From NCBI RefSeq assembly GCF_032595075.1, contig NZ_CP118735.1, forward strand, positions 1,268,001 through 1,332,000: a stretch of DNA of 64,000 nt, written 5' to 3'. Every line of letters begins with the position of its first letter. The stretch's first letter is position 1. The notes beneath the pieces were generated by a model that was not told the DNA's origin, searched no databases, and saw nothing but the letters and a program-made list of their open reading frames with translations. Positions 39,843 through 48,758 of this stretch are shown in pieces. Position numbers and translations under genes: made by a program. Origin of the DNA: Streptococcus sp. 29887 (GTDB lineage Bacteria > Bacillota > Bacilli > Lactobacillales > Streptococcaceae).

Positions 39843-40475
39843 TTAATCTTCTAACCACGTTTCTTGGTTTTGGCGAAACTTCTTGAGCAAGGTCAAGCCA
39901 TCAGCATTGATATAGCCCTGTACTTTTGCGACCTTGATGAGTTCTGAATAATTGCTGAGCGTTACCAATTTGACGCCAGCATTGTCAAAATTACGCTCTG
40001 CTTTTGGCAATTCGTAAGTGAAAATGGCCACCACACCGATAACGTCTGCACCTTCACGCTCTGCCGCTGCAACAGCATCCAATACAGAACCACCTGTTGA
40101 AATCAAATCTTCGATGACCACCATTTTTTGTCCCTTGAAAATGCGACCTTCCAACTGATTACCAACCCCATGTTCTTTTGGTTTGCTACGAATATAGGCA
40201 AAGGGCAAATTCATACGGTCAGCAATGATAGCTCCGTGTGGGATACCTGCTGTCGCAGTACCTGCAATAACTTCGACTTCTGGAAATTCTTCTTCGATAC
40301 GCTGAACAAAGCCATCTTCAATCAAGTTCCGTGTTTCAGGATAAGACAGGGTAATGCGGTTGTCTGTATAAATCGGAGATTTAATACCTGATGCCCATGT
40401 AAATGGCTTTTCTGGACGCAGGTGAACTGCCTTAATGTCCAACAAGTGTGATGCGATTTCTGTTGCTAGTGTCAT
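39843..40475 (-). CDS. pyrE: Orotate phosphoribosyltransferase
   Basis: Joins orotate and PRPP to give OMP and pyrophosphate. It is 210 residues from ATG 40475, which follows AGGAGG; the longer frame adds 21 residues without support. The PRPP-binding loop is [18 protein letters not shown], and the N-terminal substrate region includes [16 protein letters not shown]. It is downstream of pyrF and the small pyrophosphatase-like gene. Confidence 0.96.
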   Translation of the reverse strand: MTLATEIASHLLDIKAVHLRPEKPFTWASGIKSPIYTDNRITLSYPETRNLIEDGFVQRIEEEFPEVEVIAGTATAGIPHGAIIADRMNLPFAYIRSKPKEHGVGNQLEGRIFKGQKMVVIEDLISTGGSVLDAVAAAEREGADVIGVVAIFTYELPKAERNFDNAGVKLVTLSNYSELIKVAKVQGYINADGLTLLKKFRQNQETWLED

Positions 40476-40574
40476 AATAGACCTCCTAATATGTTTAAAC
40501 GCGTACTGATGAGCAAGACCATCCCGCCGGATAGTCAAGCTATTCCTAAAATGTTGCTTTAAAATTCAAAACCT

Positions 40575-40901
40575 CTAGTCCACCATTTCAATCCATGAAT
40601 CAAAATACTGTTCAATGAAATTGGTTTTCTCTTTTATTTCTGTCACGGTAAGTTTTTCATCAAGACCTGTCAGAACCCATTTATCCTCAACATCATCTCT
40701 GCGATGTATAATCGCGACCAATTTCCCCTCGAAAGATGTCAAGGGCTGCCGAACAACTTTGGAAATGATGTAAACATCTTGCTCTTCACCATCTCCAGCC
40801 AATAGATTTGGAACATAGCCGTAATTGATTGGATACTGGTTGCCAAATTTATCAATATACCCGATAGGTCTATCGATTAGAACCTGATAAACCTTATCCA
40901 C
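40575..40901 (-). CDS. Minimal inorganic pyrophosphatase-like protein, 108 residues
   Basis: Small protein that resembles the core of family I soluble pyrophosphatases. [23 protein letters not shown] aligns with the conserved YPxNYGYI...DGDxxDV core, with the middle aspartate replaced by glutamate. [10 protein letters not shown] aligns with the second acidic cluster and its lysine. The N-terminal strands carrying other active-site residues are missing, so the protein is only about 60 percent of the usual length. It starts with GTG inside the pyrF stop region (8-bp overlap, GGAG seven bases before). It lies between pyrF and pyrE, whose reaction releases pyrophosphate. Activity is inferred. Confidence 0.6.
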   Translation of the reverse strand: MDKVYQVLIDRPIGYIDKFGNQYPINYGYVPNLLAGDGEEQDVYIISKVVRQPLTSFEGKLVAIIHRRDDVEDKWVLTGLDEKLTVTEIKEKTNFIEQYFDSWIEMVD

Positions 40902-41589
40902 GATTCCACTCCTCTTTTATAGCCAAGTAGGCCTGGTAAGGATGGTCGGCTCTTGTAATGGGACGACCAACCACGATATAGTCACTTCCAATTCTGGCTG
41001 CCTCAACCGGTGTCATAACTCGTTTTTGATCGCCGACCTCACCACCTGCTGGACGAATTCCGGGTGTCAGACAAACAAAGTCAGAACTGGTCGCCCCTTT
41101 AATCAACGCCACTTCATGGGCAGAACAAACGACTCCGTCAAGACCAGCTTGTGTCGCCTTTTGAGCATAGTGAACAACCGCATCCTGCAAACTAGTCTGG
41201 ATATTCTGGTCGCTTCGCATTTGCTCTTCGGAAGTAGAAGTCAGCTGAGTGACTGCGATTAAGACAGCATCCGCCCCCAATCCTCTGCGGGCAGCCTTCA
41301 TCATCTCAACTCCACCAGCCGCATGGACGTTAGTCATATCCACACCTAGGTTTGCCAGAACCCGCATGGCAGATTCGACTGTATTGGGAATGTCGTGCAA
41401 TTTTAGGTCAAGGAAAATGCTGTGACCGCAGTCTTTTAAATAAGAAATAATACTCGGACCTTCCGCATAGTAGAGTTCCATTCCCACTTTCACATACAGT
41501 TTTTCATGGGCTGGGAATTGTTCCAGGAAGGACTGAACTTCCCCTTTACTCGCAAAGTCTAAGGCGATAATTGGACGTTTCTCTTTCAT
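40894..41589 (-). CDS. pyrF: Orotidine 5'-phosphate decarboxylase
   Basis: Last step to UMP. It is 231 residues from ATG 41589 with AGGAA upstream; the track-length version adds five residues. The catalytic tetrad is seen in [12 protein letters not shown] and [14 protein letters not shown], and the phosphate loop is in [16 protein letters not shown]. Controlled by the PyrR attenuator directly upstream. Confidence 0.96.
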   Translation of the reverse strand: MKEKRPIIALDFASKGEVQSFLEQFPAHEKLYVKVGMELYYAEGPSIISYLKDCGHSIFLDLKLHDIPNTVESAMRVLANLGVDMTNVHAAGGVEMMKAARRGLGADAVLIAVTQLTSTSEEQMRSDQNIQTSLQDAVVHYAQKATQAGLDGVVCSAHEVALIKGATSSDFVCLTPGIRPAGGEVGDQKRVMTPVEAARIGSDYIVVGRPITRADHPYQAYLAIKEEWNRG

Positions 41590-41612
41590 ATAATTCCTTT
41601 CCAAATCGACAC

Positions 41613-41716
41613 AAAAACCCTGCCAGACTGGACAGGGAGGTAGACGAAATCAGCCTGAAAATCAACTTTCAAGCTATATTATGCTACCTTTTCAGCCTCT
41701 CTGGACGTGGTTAAAG
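41613..41716 (-). promoter_or_regulatory. PyrR-dependent attenuator before pyrF
   Basis: On the minus strand the PyrR-binding element GTCCAGAGAGGCTGAAAAGG (ending near 41688) is followed about 50 bases later by the terminator CCCTGTCCAG/CTGGCAGGG with TTTTT (41637-41613). In known systems UMP-bound PyrR holds the first structure and allows the terminator to form. Confidence 0.9.
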
Positions 41717-41729
41717 GACGATGTTACTT

Positions 41730-41920
41730 CTTATACTCGTCAAAAATCAAACTCAGACGTTGTTGACTTGATTTGATGAGTGAAAAGGTCCAGTGGATCT
41801 TTTCAGCCTGTTCCCTTGAAATATAATAAGGAACAGTGTTCTATCTGCATCTTACGGTCACGAACCAAGTTCGTCTAATTTCCGACCTCCAACAGTCTAT
41901 TCCCAGACTGTTGGAGCTAG
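41730..41920. repeat. Hairpin chain between pyrD and the pyrF attenuator
   Basis: The gene-free stretch 41717-41972 holds GAAAAGGTCC/GGATCTTTTC (loop AGT), ACGAAC/GTTCGT (loop CAA) and a perfect CTCCAACAGTCT/AGACTGTTGGAG (41887-41916, loop ATTCCC). Next to pyrD lies GAGTATGATTATACTC. Loops resemble those at 2100-2302. Confidence 0.55.
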
Positions 41921-41972
41921 TCTGATTTTTGATTTTTATTGAGTATAATCATACTCTTTTATTTTATTTTTG

Positions 41973-42923
<951 letters not shown>

Positions 42924-43697
42924 CTATAACATCAGACTGCCAGTTGCAAAGACAGGACCTTCTTTGCAGACACGCTTATTCTCATATTCTTGTCCCTGCT
43001 TTGGTTTGACAACACAGGCATAGCAAGCCCCCATTCCGCAAGCCATGCGCGCCTCAAGGGAGATGTAGGCATGAGGATGATCCTGAAAGCGTTGATCAAC
43101 ATAGTTCATCATAGCAGGTGCTCCACAGGAATAAATGGCTGCAAAGTCGTTTGTCAGCTGTTCGACAACTGTTGCGACATTCCCCTTACGCCCGTAGGAA
43201 CCATCATCCGTTGTGACGAAGACCTGTCCATAAGACGCCAATTCTTCTTCCAAAATGACTGCCTCTTGTGTGGCAAAGCCAATGACTGACGTGACATTAA
43301 CACCACGGAGCGCAGCCTGTTTGGCCACCTCGACCAAGGGAGGAACACCGATGCCCCCTCCAATAATGAGAATATTGTCACCTGCTGTAAGAAAGTCCAC
43401 TTCAAACCCTTTCCCAAGCGGTCCCATGACATCTAAATGTTGTCCGACAGTCATCTTAGAAAAGACTTCCGTCCCTTGACCTTCCACTCGATAAATGAGC
43501 CTGCATTGAGAGTTGACCTTATCAATCTCGGAAATAGAAATTGGTCTTCTCAAAAGCATGGAATCATCAGGAACACGAATATGGATAAATTGCCCCATCT
43601 TCATATCCTGAACCATCTCACCCTGTAAGGTCATAGCAAAAATACGTGGGGCAAGTTGGACTTGTTCAACAAGCAACATTTGTTCTTTTAAAATCAT
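42924..43697 (-). CDS. pyrK: Dihydroorotate dehydrogenase B, electron-transfer subunit
   Basis: FAD and 2Fe-2S subunit that passes electrons from PyrD to NAD. It is 257 residues from ATG 43697 behind AGGAG; the longer frame runs back into the attenuator. The FAD motif is RRPISISEID, the NAD site is ILIIGGGIGVPPL, and the iron-sulphur cysteines are in ARMACGMGACYACVVKP and RVCKEGPVF. Confidence 0.95.
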   Translation of the reverse strand: MILKEQMLLVEQVQLAPRIFAMTLQGEMVQDMKMGQFIHIRVPDDSMLLRRPISISEIDKVNSQCRLIYRVEGQGTEVFSKMTVGQHLDVMGPLGKGFEVDFLTAGDNILIIGGGIGVPPLVEVAKQAALRGVNVTSVIGFATQEAVILEEELASYGQVFVTTDDGSYGRKGNVATVVEQLTNDFAAIYSCGAPAMMNYVDQRFQDHPHAYISLEARMACGMGACYACVVKPKQGQEYENKRVCKEGPVFATGSLML

Positions 43698-43748
43698 CTT
43701 TTCTCCTATTCTATGCAAATGCAGAAAACAAGAAAGTCGATATAAGAG

Positions 43749-43838
43749 AAAAACCTTGCTGGCTAGCAAGGTTACACGAAAAGAAGGCAGTATCTGCCCT
43801 ATTTATCACGTTCCCTTCTTCGCCTCTCTGGACTCAGT
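43749..43838 (-). promoter_or_regulatory. PyrR-dependent attenuator before pyrKD
   Basis: Minus strand GAGTCCAGAGAGGCGAAGAA (from 43836) is the PyrR-binding element; the terminator AACCTTGCT/AGCAAGGTT with TTTTTC lies at 43773-43749. Confidence 0.92.
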
Positions 43839-43857
43839 TAAAGGATATATTTTCAGC

Positions 43858-43886
43858 ATTATACATTTTTTAGAATTATTTGTCAA
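43858..43886 (-). promoter_or_regulatory. Consensus promoter of pyrKD
   Basis: Minus strand TTGACA (43886-43881), 17 bases, TATAAT (43863-43858). Both boxes are perfect, as expected for a gene controlled after initiation by attenuation. Confidence 0.88.
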
Positions 43887-43893
43887 ATCATGA

Positions 43894-43899
43894 TACAAT
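43894..43899 (+). promoter_or_regulatory. Extended -10 of the LysR gene, predicting a leaderless mRNA
   Basis: TGATACAAT (43891-43899) ends six bases before the ATG at 43906. It is back to back with the pyrKD -35, which is only 8 bp away. Confidence 0.5.
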
Positions 43900-43905
43900 A
43901 GAGGT

Positions 43906-44817
43906 ATGAGAATTCAACAATTATACTATATTATCAAAATCGCAGAAACCGGCAGTATGAATGAGGCTGCCAAACAACTCTTCATCACCCAGCCCAGTCT
44001 TTCCAATGCCGTACGCGACTTGGAAAAGGAACTTAGCATCAAGATTTTCTTCCGCAATTCCAAGGGGATTACCTTGACCAAGGATGGTATTGAATTTCTT
44101 TCCTACGCCCGCCAGATCGTTGAACAGACTGAACTCCTTGAGGATCGTTACAAAAATCCAAATGCTAAACGCCAACTCTTCAGCGTATCTTCCCAACACT
44201 ATGCTTTTGTTGTCAATGCTTTCGTTTCCCTCTTAAAAGATACGGACTTGGAAGATTATGAACTCTTTCTAAGGGAAACGCGGACCTGGGAAATCATCGA
44301 TGACGTCAAAAACTTCCGTTCAGAGATAGGCGTGCTTTTCCTCAACCATTTCAACCGAGATGTTTTGCTAAAACTCTTGGACGACAATCGCTTATCCTAT
44401 ACCCATCTTTTTACTGCCAAGCCCCACGTTTTTGTCAGCAAGACAAATCCACTGGCACAGAAGAAATCGATAACTTTGGACGAATTATCTGATTTCCCTT
44501 ATCTTAGCTACGAGCAAGGTATCCACAACTCCTTCTATTTTGCTGAAGAAATATTAGCACAAGAGCACCACAAGAAATCGATTGTCGTTTCTGACCGTGC
44601 TACCCTTTTTAATCTACTGATTGGTCTAGATGGCTATACCATTGCAACCGGTATCCTCAATTCTAATCTCAATGGAGATAACATTGTTTCAATTCCTTTA
44701 GAATTTGATGATGAAATCGAATTGGTCTATATCCAGCATGAAAAAGCTATGCTATCAGACATGGGCGAAAAATTTATCAACCACCTTCTGGAAGAAGTAA
44801 AATTTGATAAAAAATAA
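43906..44817 (+). CDS. cpsY: LysR-family regulator, MtaR/CpsY-like
   Basis: Transcription factor of 303 residues. The N-terminal winged helix is clear: QLYYIIKIAETGSMNEAAKQLFITQPSLSNAV. The effector domain has VSDRATLFNLLIGLDGYTIATGI. The sequence matches my memory of streptococcal CpsY/MtaR, linked to methionine uptake and to capsule or host survival in other species. It is divergent from pyrKD and monocistronic. The symbol is by recollected similarity; targets here are unknown, though the palindrome before metY is a candidate. Confidence 0.85.
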   Translation: MRIQQLYYIIKIAETGSMNEAAKQLFITQPSLSNAVRDLEKELSIKIFFRNSKGITLTKDGIEFLSYARQIVEQTELLEDRYKNPNAKRQLFSVSSQHYAFVVNAFVSLLKDTDLEDYELFLRETRTWEIIDDVKNFRSEIGVLFLNHFNRDVLLKLLDDNRLSYTHLFTAKPHVFVSKTNPLAQKKSITLDELSDFPYLSYEQGIHNSFYFAEEILAQEHHKKSIVVSDRATLFNLLIGLDGYTIATGILNSNLNGDNIVSIPLEFDDEIELVYIQHEKAMLSDMGEKFINHLLEEVKFDKK

Positions 44818-44910
44818 TTACAATCATATATAGACATACAAAAAACAATATGTTATAATAATCTTATGAAAGTATCCAGAAAGAAATTTGAAAGTTTTTC
44901 TCTTTTCTTT

Positions 44911-44926
44911 AAGGAAACGCTTTCAT
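44911..44926 (+). promoter_or_regulatory. CcpA (cre) operator of the glycogen operon
   Basis: AAGGAAACGCTTTCAT matches the cre consensus WTGNNARCGNWWWCAW with a single mismatch. It overlaps the -35 position of the glgC promoter, the classical place for repression on good carbon sources. Confidence 0.75.
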
Positions 44927-44943
44927 TTTTTTTATATCTATGT

Positions 44944-44960
44944 TATAATTTGCTTATAAT
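44944..44960 (+). promoter_or_regulatory. -10 boxes of the glgCDAB operon
   Basis: Two TATAAT hexamers, 44944-44949 (with TGT in front, extended) and 44955-44960. The AAGGAG ribosome site follows at 44967. Confidence 0.65.
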
Positions 44961-44980
44961 ATATATTAAGGAGTGGTTAG

Positions 44981-46108
44981 ATGGCTCAAAATAAAATGTT
45001 AGCTATGATTCTTGCTGGTGGACGTGGAACACGTCTAGAAGGTTTGACCAAGAAAGTCGCTAAACCAGCGGTCGCATTTGGAGGAAAATATCGTATTATC
45101 GATTTCCCTCTCAGTAACTGTGCCAACTCAGGTATCGATATTGTCGGAGTTTTAACCCAGTACGAACCTGTCCTCTTGAACTCTTACGTTGCTCAATCAC
45201 AACGTTGGGGCTTGGATGTGCAAGGTTCTGGTGTCTTTGTCCTTCCTCCAAGTGAGAAGATTGAAGGCTTTGGTTTGTACAAAGGTACTGCGGATGCAAT
45301 TACCCAAAACATCGATTTCATTGATTTGAACGATCCTGAATATGTCTTGATCTTGTCAGGTGACCACATCTACAAGATGAACTACGACAAGCTCCTTGAT
45401 ACCCACATTCAGAAAAAAGCAGATGCAACCATCGCTGTTATCGAAGTGCCAATCAAAGAGGCTTCTCGCTTTGGTATCATGAACACCGACGAAGACTATC
45501 GTATCGAAGAATTCGAAGAAAAACCTGCAAATCCTAAGAGCAACTTGGCATCCATGGGTATCTATATCTTCACTTGGAAGACCTTGAAAAAGTATCTCCA
45601 AGAGGATGATAAATCTGAAACATCTTCACACGACTTTGGTCATGACATCATCCCTAAATACTTGGAAGACGGTCGTACCCTTATCGCCCATCCATTCCGT
45701 GGCTACTGGAAGGACGTTGGTACTGTGAACAGCCTTTGGGAATCAAATATGGACTTGATTGACCACGCAGGTGACTTGGATCTTTCAGACCGTTCATGGA
45801 GAATTTACTCAGAAGACAAGGGCTCTCCAGCTCAAGTAATCGGTGCTACCGCAACTGTTAAGTCAGCCTACATTGATAAAGGTGCTGTCATCGATGGTTA
45901 TGTAGAGCACTCTGTCATTTCGACTGATGTTCAAGTAAGCAAAGAAGCTGTCGTTAAAAATTCCGTCCTTCTTCCTGGTGCTGTCATCGGTGAGGGAGTT
46001 GAGCTAGACTATGTCATCGTTGCTGAAAACATTAAGATTGCGGATGGAACCAAACTCTCTGGTGACGCTGATAATATCCTCTTGATTGATAAGAATGTAA
46101 CCAAGTAA
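44981..46108 (+). CDS. glgC: Glucose-1-phosphate adenylyltransferase, catalytic subunit
   Basis: Makes ADP-glucose, the first committed step of glycogen synthesis. It is 375 residues. The nucleotide-binding loop [20 protein letters not shown] is intact, with [32 protein letters not shown] and the RGYWKDVGT motif. The C-terminal left-handed beta helix region follows. First gene of glgCDAB. Confidence 0.96.
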   Translation: MAQNKMLAMILAGGRGTRLEGLTKKVAKPAVAFGGKYRIIDFPLSNCANSGIDIVGVLTQYEPVLLNSYVAQSQRWGLDVQGSGVFVLPPSEKIEGFGLYKGTADAITQNIDFIDLNDPEYVLILSGDHIYKMNYDKLLDTHIQKKADATIAVIEVPIKEASRFGIMNTDEDYRIEEFEEKPANPKSNLASMGIYIFTWKTLKKYLQEDDKSETSSHDFGHDIIPKYLEDGRTLIAHPFRGYWKDVGTVNSLWESNMDLIDHAGDLDLSDRSWRIYSEDKGSPAQVIGATATVKSAYIDKGAVIDGYVEHSVISTDVQVSKEAVVKNSVLLPGAVIGEGVELDYVIVAENIKIADGTKLSGDADNILLIDKNVTK

Positions 46109-46120
46109 GAAAGGATTGCT

Positions 46121-47236
46121 ATGTTAAGAAATACTCTAGGAATTGTAAATATTGAAGGAAACAATGTACACTTTGGTGACGTAATGGAACATCGTGGCGT
46201 ACAAGCCTTTGGTTTTTTGGGACGCTATCGACTAATTGACTTCGTTCTATCAAATATGTCAAACTCAGGTATTACAGAGTTCCAAGTTTATATGCCTGTT
46301 CGTATGCGCTCAACTATCCAGCACGTTGGTACAGGTAAACACTACAACATCAACAGTAAACGTGGCTCTCTTCGTTTGCTCAACAGCGTGACCGATCCAA
46401 ACTCTGTTTATCAACATGATATCAATGCCTTTTCTGACAACCTTCATTTCATTGAAAATTCAACCAAAGAATATGTGTTGATTGCACCTTCTTACTTCAT
46501 CTACAGCCAAGATTTTACCAACGTCATGGAAGAGCATGAGAAAACAGGGGCGGATATTACAGTTCTCTACAAGAATATCACCGATGCAAAAGAAAACTTC
46601 ATCGGTTGCCAAACCCTGAAGTTTGACGATAACAAACGTGTCGTTGCTTTTGAAGAAAACCACGGCAAGTATAAAAACCGTCCTGTTTCATTAGAAGCTT
46701 ACATCATGAAACGCACAACTTTTATCGAGTTGATCAAACGTGCCAACAAGGTTTCATCACTCTATTGGTTGAAAGACATTCTTCGTGATACAGTGGATCA
46801 ATACAAAATCATGGGCTATGCACACCGTGACTTTGTAGCTTGTATCAACAATGTGGAATCTTTCTTTAAGACACAGATTGATTTGATTGACCGTGATACT
46901 CGTAAACTTCTTTTCAAGAATGATTGGCCAATTCATACGCAAACAAGCGATTCTTCACCTACTCTCTATGGTCCACTGGCAGAAGTCAAACGTAGTTTAA
47001 TTGCCAATGGTGCCAACATCAATGGTCAGGTAGAAAACTCCGTCATTGACCGTGATGTGATTATTGAAGAAGGAGTTGTCGTTAAAAACTCTATCATTCT
47101 CAATGGTGTAACTATCAAGAACGGTACTACCATTGAAAATGCCATCATTGACAAGTCGACAAAGATTGTTCATTCTACAGATATTAAGGGCAGTGAAGCA
47201 AATCCAGCCTACATCAAAGCACATCAAATCATCTAG
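46121..47236 (+). CDS. glgD: Glucose-1-phosphate adenylyltransferase, GlgD regulatory subunit
   Basis: Paralogue of GlgC, 371 residues, that pairs with it. The catalytic loop is lost: the N-terminus reads LGIVNIEGNNVHFGDVMEHR in place of GGRGTRL, while YRLIDFVLSNMSNSG and the C-terminal repeats remain. This matches the known GlgC/GlgD division in Firmicutes, where GlgD modulates activity. It lies 12 bp after glgC. Confidence 0.95.
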   Translation: MLRNTLGIVNIEGNNVHFGDVMEHRGVQAFGFLGRYRLIDFVLSNMSNSGITEFQVYMPVRMRSTIQHVGTGKHYNINSKRGSLRLLNSVTDPNSVYQHDINAFSDNLHFIENSTKEYVLIAPSYFIYSQDFTNVMEEHEKTGADITVLYKNITDAKENFIGCQTLKFDDNKRVVAFEENHGKYKNRPVSLEAYIMKRTTFIELIKRANKVSSLYWLKDILRDTVDQYKIMGYAHRDFVACINNVESFFKTQIDLIDRDTRKLLFKNDWPIHTQTSDSSPTLYGPLAEVKRSLIANGANINGQVENSVIDRDVIIEEGVVVKNSIILNGVTIKNGTTIENAIIDKSTKIVHSTDIKGSEANPAYIKAHQII

Positions 47237-47244
47237 GAGAAATC

Positions 47245-48690
47245 ATGACAAGAAAATCTGTTCTCTTTGTTGCATCTGAAGGACTTCCATTCATCAAGAC
47301 TGGTGGTTTGGCCGATGTTATCGGATCCTTGCCAAAAGAATTGGTAAAACAGGGGTTGGATGTCCGTGTGGTTCTACCACTCTATAAGAAAATTGCTATC
47401 AATAACCATGCTGATTTTGACTATGTGTCTAGTTTTGATGTTCGTGCAGGCGACATTCAGTCCATGGCTAATGTTTACAGTCAAGTAATCGATGGTGTTA
47501 CCTTCTATTTCATTGAACACCGTGACTTCTTTGAACGTGATGAACTGTATGGCTATGACGATGATGCTATGCGCTTTGGTTATTTCCAACACGCTACCTG
47601 TCGTCTATTAGAGGCACTCAACTACTTCCCAGACGTCATTCACACACATGACTGGCATACTGCTGCACTTCCATTCCTCTGCCGTACTTTCTACAGCTAC
47701 CGTGAGGAATTCCGTGCTATCAAGCATGTCTTCACCATCCATAATCTAGCTTTCCAAGGCATTTTCCATAAGCAAGCCCTTTGGTCTGCTCTTGGCATGG
47801 ACTATAGCTACTACTTAGATGGAATTGCTCGTTTCCATGACGAGTGCATTTCCTTTATGAAATTGGGTATCTTGTATGCTGACAAGGTAACAACCGTTTC
47901 AGATACCTATGCGCGTGAAATTTTGACCGAAGAATTCGGTGAAAATATGCAACACGTCCTCGAACTTCGCAAGCATGACTTGGTCGGTATTGTCAATGGT
48001 ATCGATTACGATAGCTGGGACAGTCAAACAGACCACTATCTTGTGAAAAACTATGGACTAGAAACGATCGCTGATAAGAAAGCCAATAAATTGGCTTTAC
48101 AAGCGCAGTTTGGCCTCCCACAGGATGAACATGTCCTGATGATTGGTATCGTTTCTCGTTTGACCTGGCAAAAAGGATTCTATCTCTTAACTGAGGTGCT
48201 CAGCCATCTTCTTCAAGCCCATGTCCAATTTGTTATCTTGGGGAATGGTGAAGCGGATGTTGAAAATGCCTTTAACCATTTCAAACATGCCTATCCTGAA
48301 AAATTTGCCTTCTACCGTGGCTACAATGAACCGCTTGCCCACCAAATTTATGCAGCAAGTGACCTCTTCCTCATGCCATCTATGTTTGAACCATGTGGTA
48401 TCAGCCAGTTGATCTCTATGCACTATGGAACACTTCCATTGGTGCGTGAAACAGGTGGCTTAGTCGATACAGTTACACCGTATCATATTGACAGCAAAGA
48501 AGGTACTGGCTTTACATTTGGTGGTCGTGATGCCTACAATATGCGTCAAGTATATGATTTGGCACTTCAGACCTACTATGACCGTCCAGAAGACTGGTAC
48601 GCTATGGTCAAACAGGCTATGGAACGTGATTTCAGTTGGACTGCTTCTGCTGAGAAATACATCTGGCTCTACCGTGAAATCAGTGGCTAG
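47245..48690 (+). CDS. glgA: Glycogen synthase
   Basis: GT5 enzyme extending alpha-1,4 chains from ADP-glucose. It is 481 residues. The donor-site motif KTGGLADV is at residue 19. HTHDWHTAALPFL, the C-terminal domain ISRLTWQKGFYLL and the catalytic-loop FEPCGISQLISMHYGT are present. It starts 8 bp after glgD. Confidence 0.97.
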   Translation: MTRKSVLFVASEGLPFIKTGGLADVIGSLPKELVKQGLDVRVVLPLYKKIAINNHADFDYVSSFDVRAGDIQSMANVYSQVIDGVTFYFIEHRDFFERDELYGYDDDAMRFGYFQHATCRLLEALNYFPDVIHTHDWHTAALPFLCRTFYSYREEFRAIKHVFTIHNLAFQGIFHKQALWSALGMDYSYYLDGIARFHDECISFMKLGILYADKVTTVSDTYAREILTEEFGENMQHVLELRKHDLVGIVNGIDYDSWDSQTDHYLVKNYGLETIADKKANKLALQAQFGLPQDEHVLMIGIVSRLTWQKGFYLLTEVLSHLLQAHVQFVILGNGEADVENAFNHFKHAYPEKFAFYRGYNEPLAHQIYAASDLFLMPSMFEPCGISQLISMHYGTLPLVRETGGLVDTVTPYHIDSKEGTGFTFGGRDAYNMRQVYDLALQTYYDRPEDWYAMVKQAMERDFSWTASAEKYIWLYREISG

Positions 48691-48707
48691 ATAAGATTTG
48701 TAACAAA

Positions 48708-48745
48708 CTGGAAAGGAGTGTGACCAACGTCCACTCCTTTTCCAC
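48708..48745 (+). other. Hairpin between glgA and glgB
   Basis: GGAAAGGAGTG pairs with CACTCCTTTTCC. It lacks a long T run, so it is not a clear terminator. It could sequester an upstream AGGAG or act as an RNA processing or partial attenuation site. Confidence 0.45.
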
Positions 48746-48758
48746 AAGGGAGATTGCT

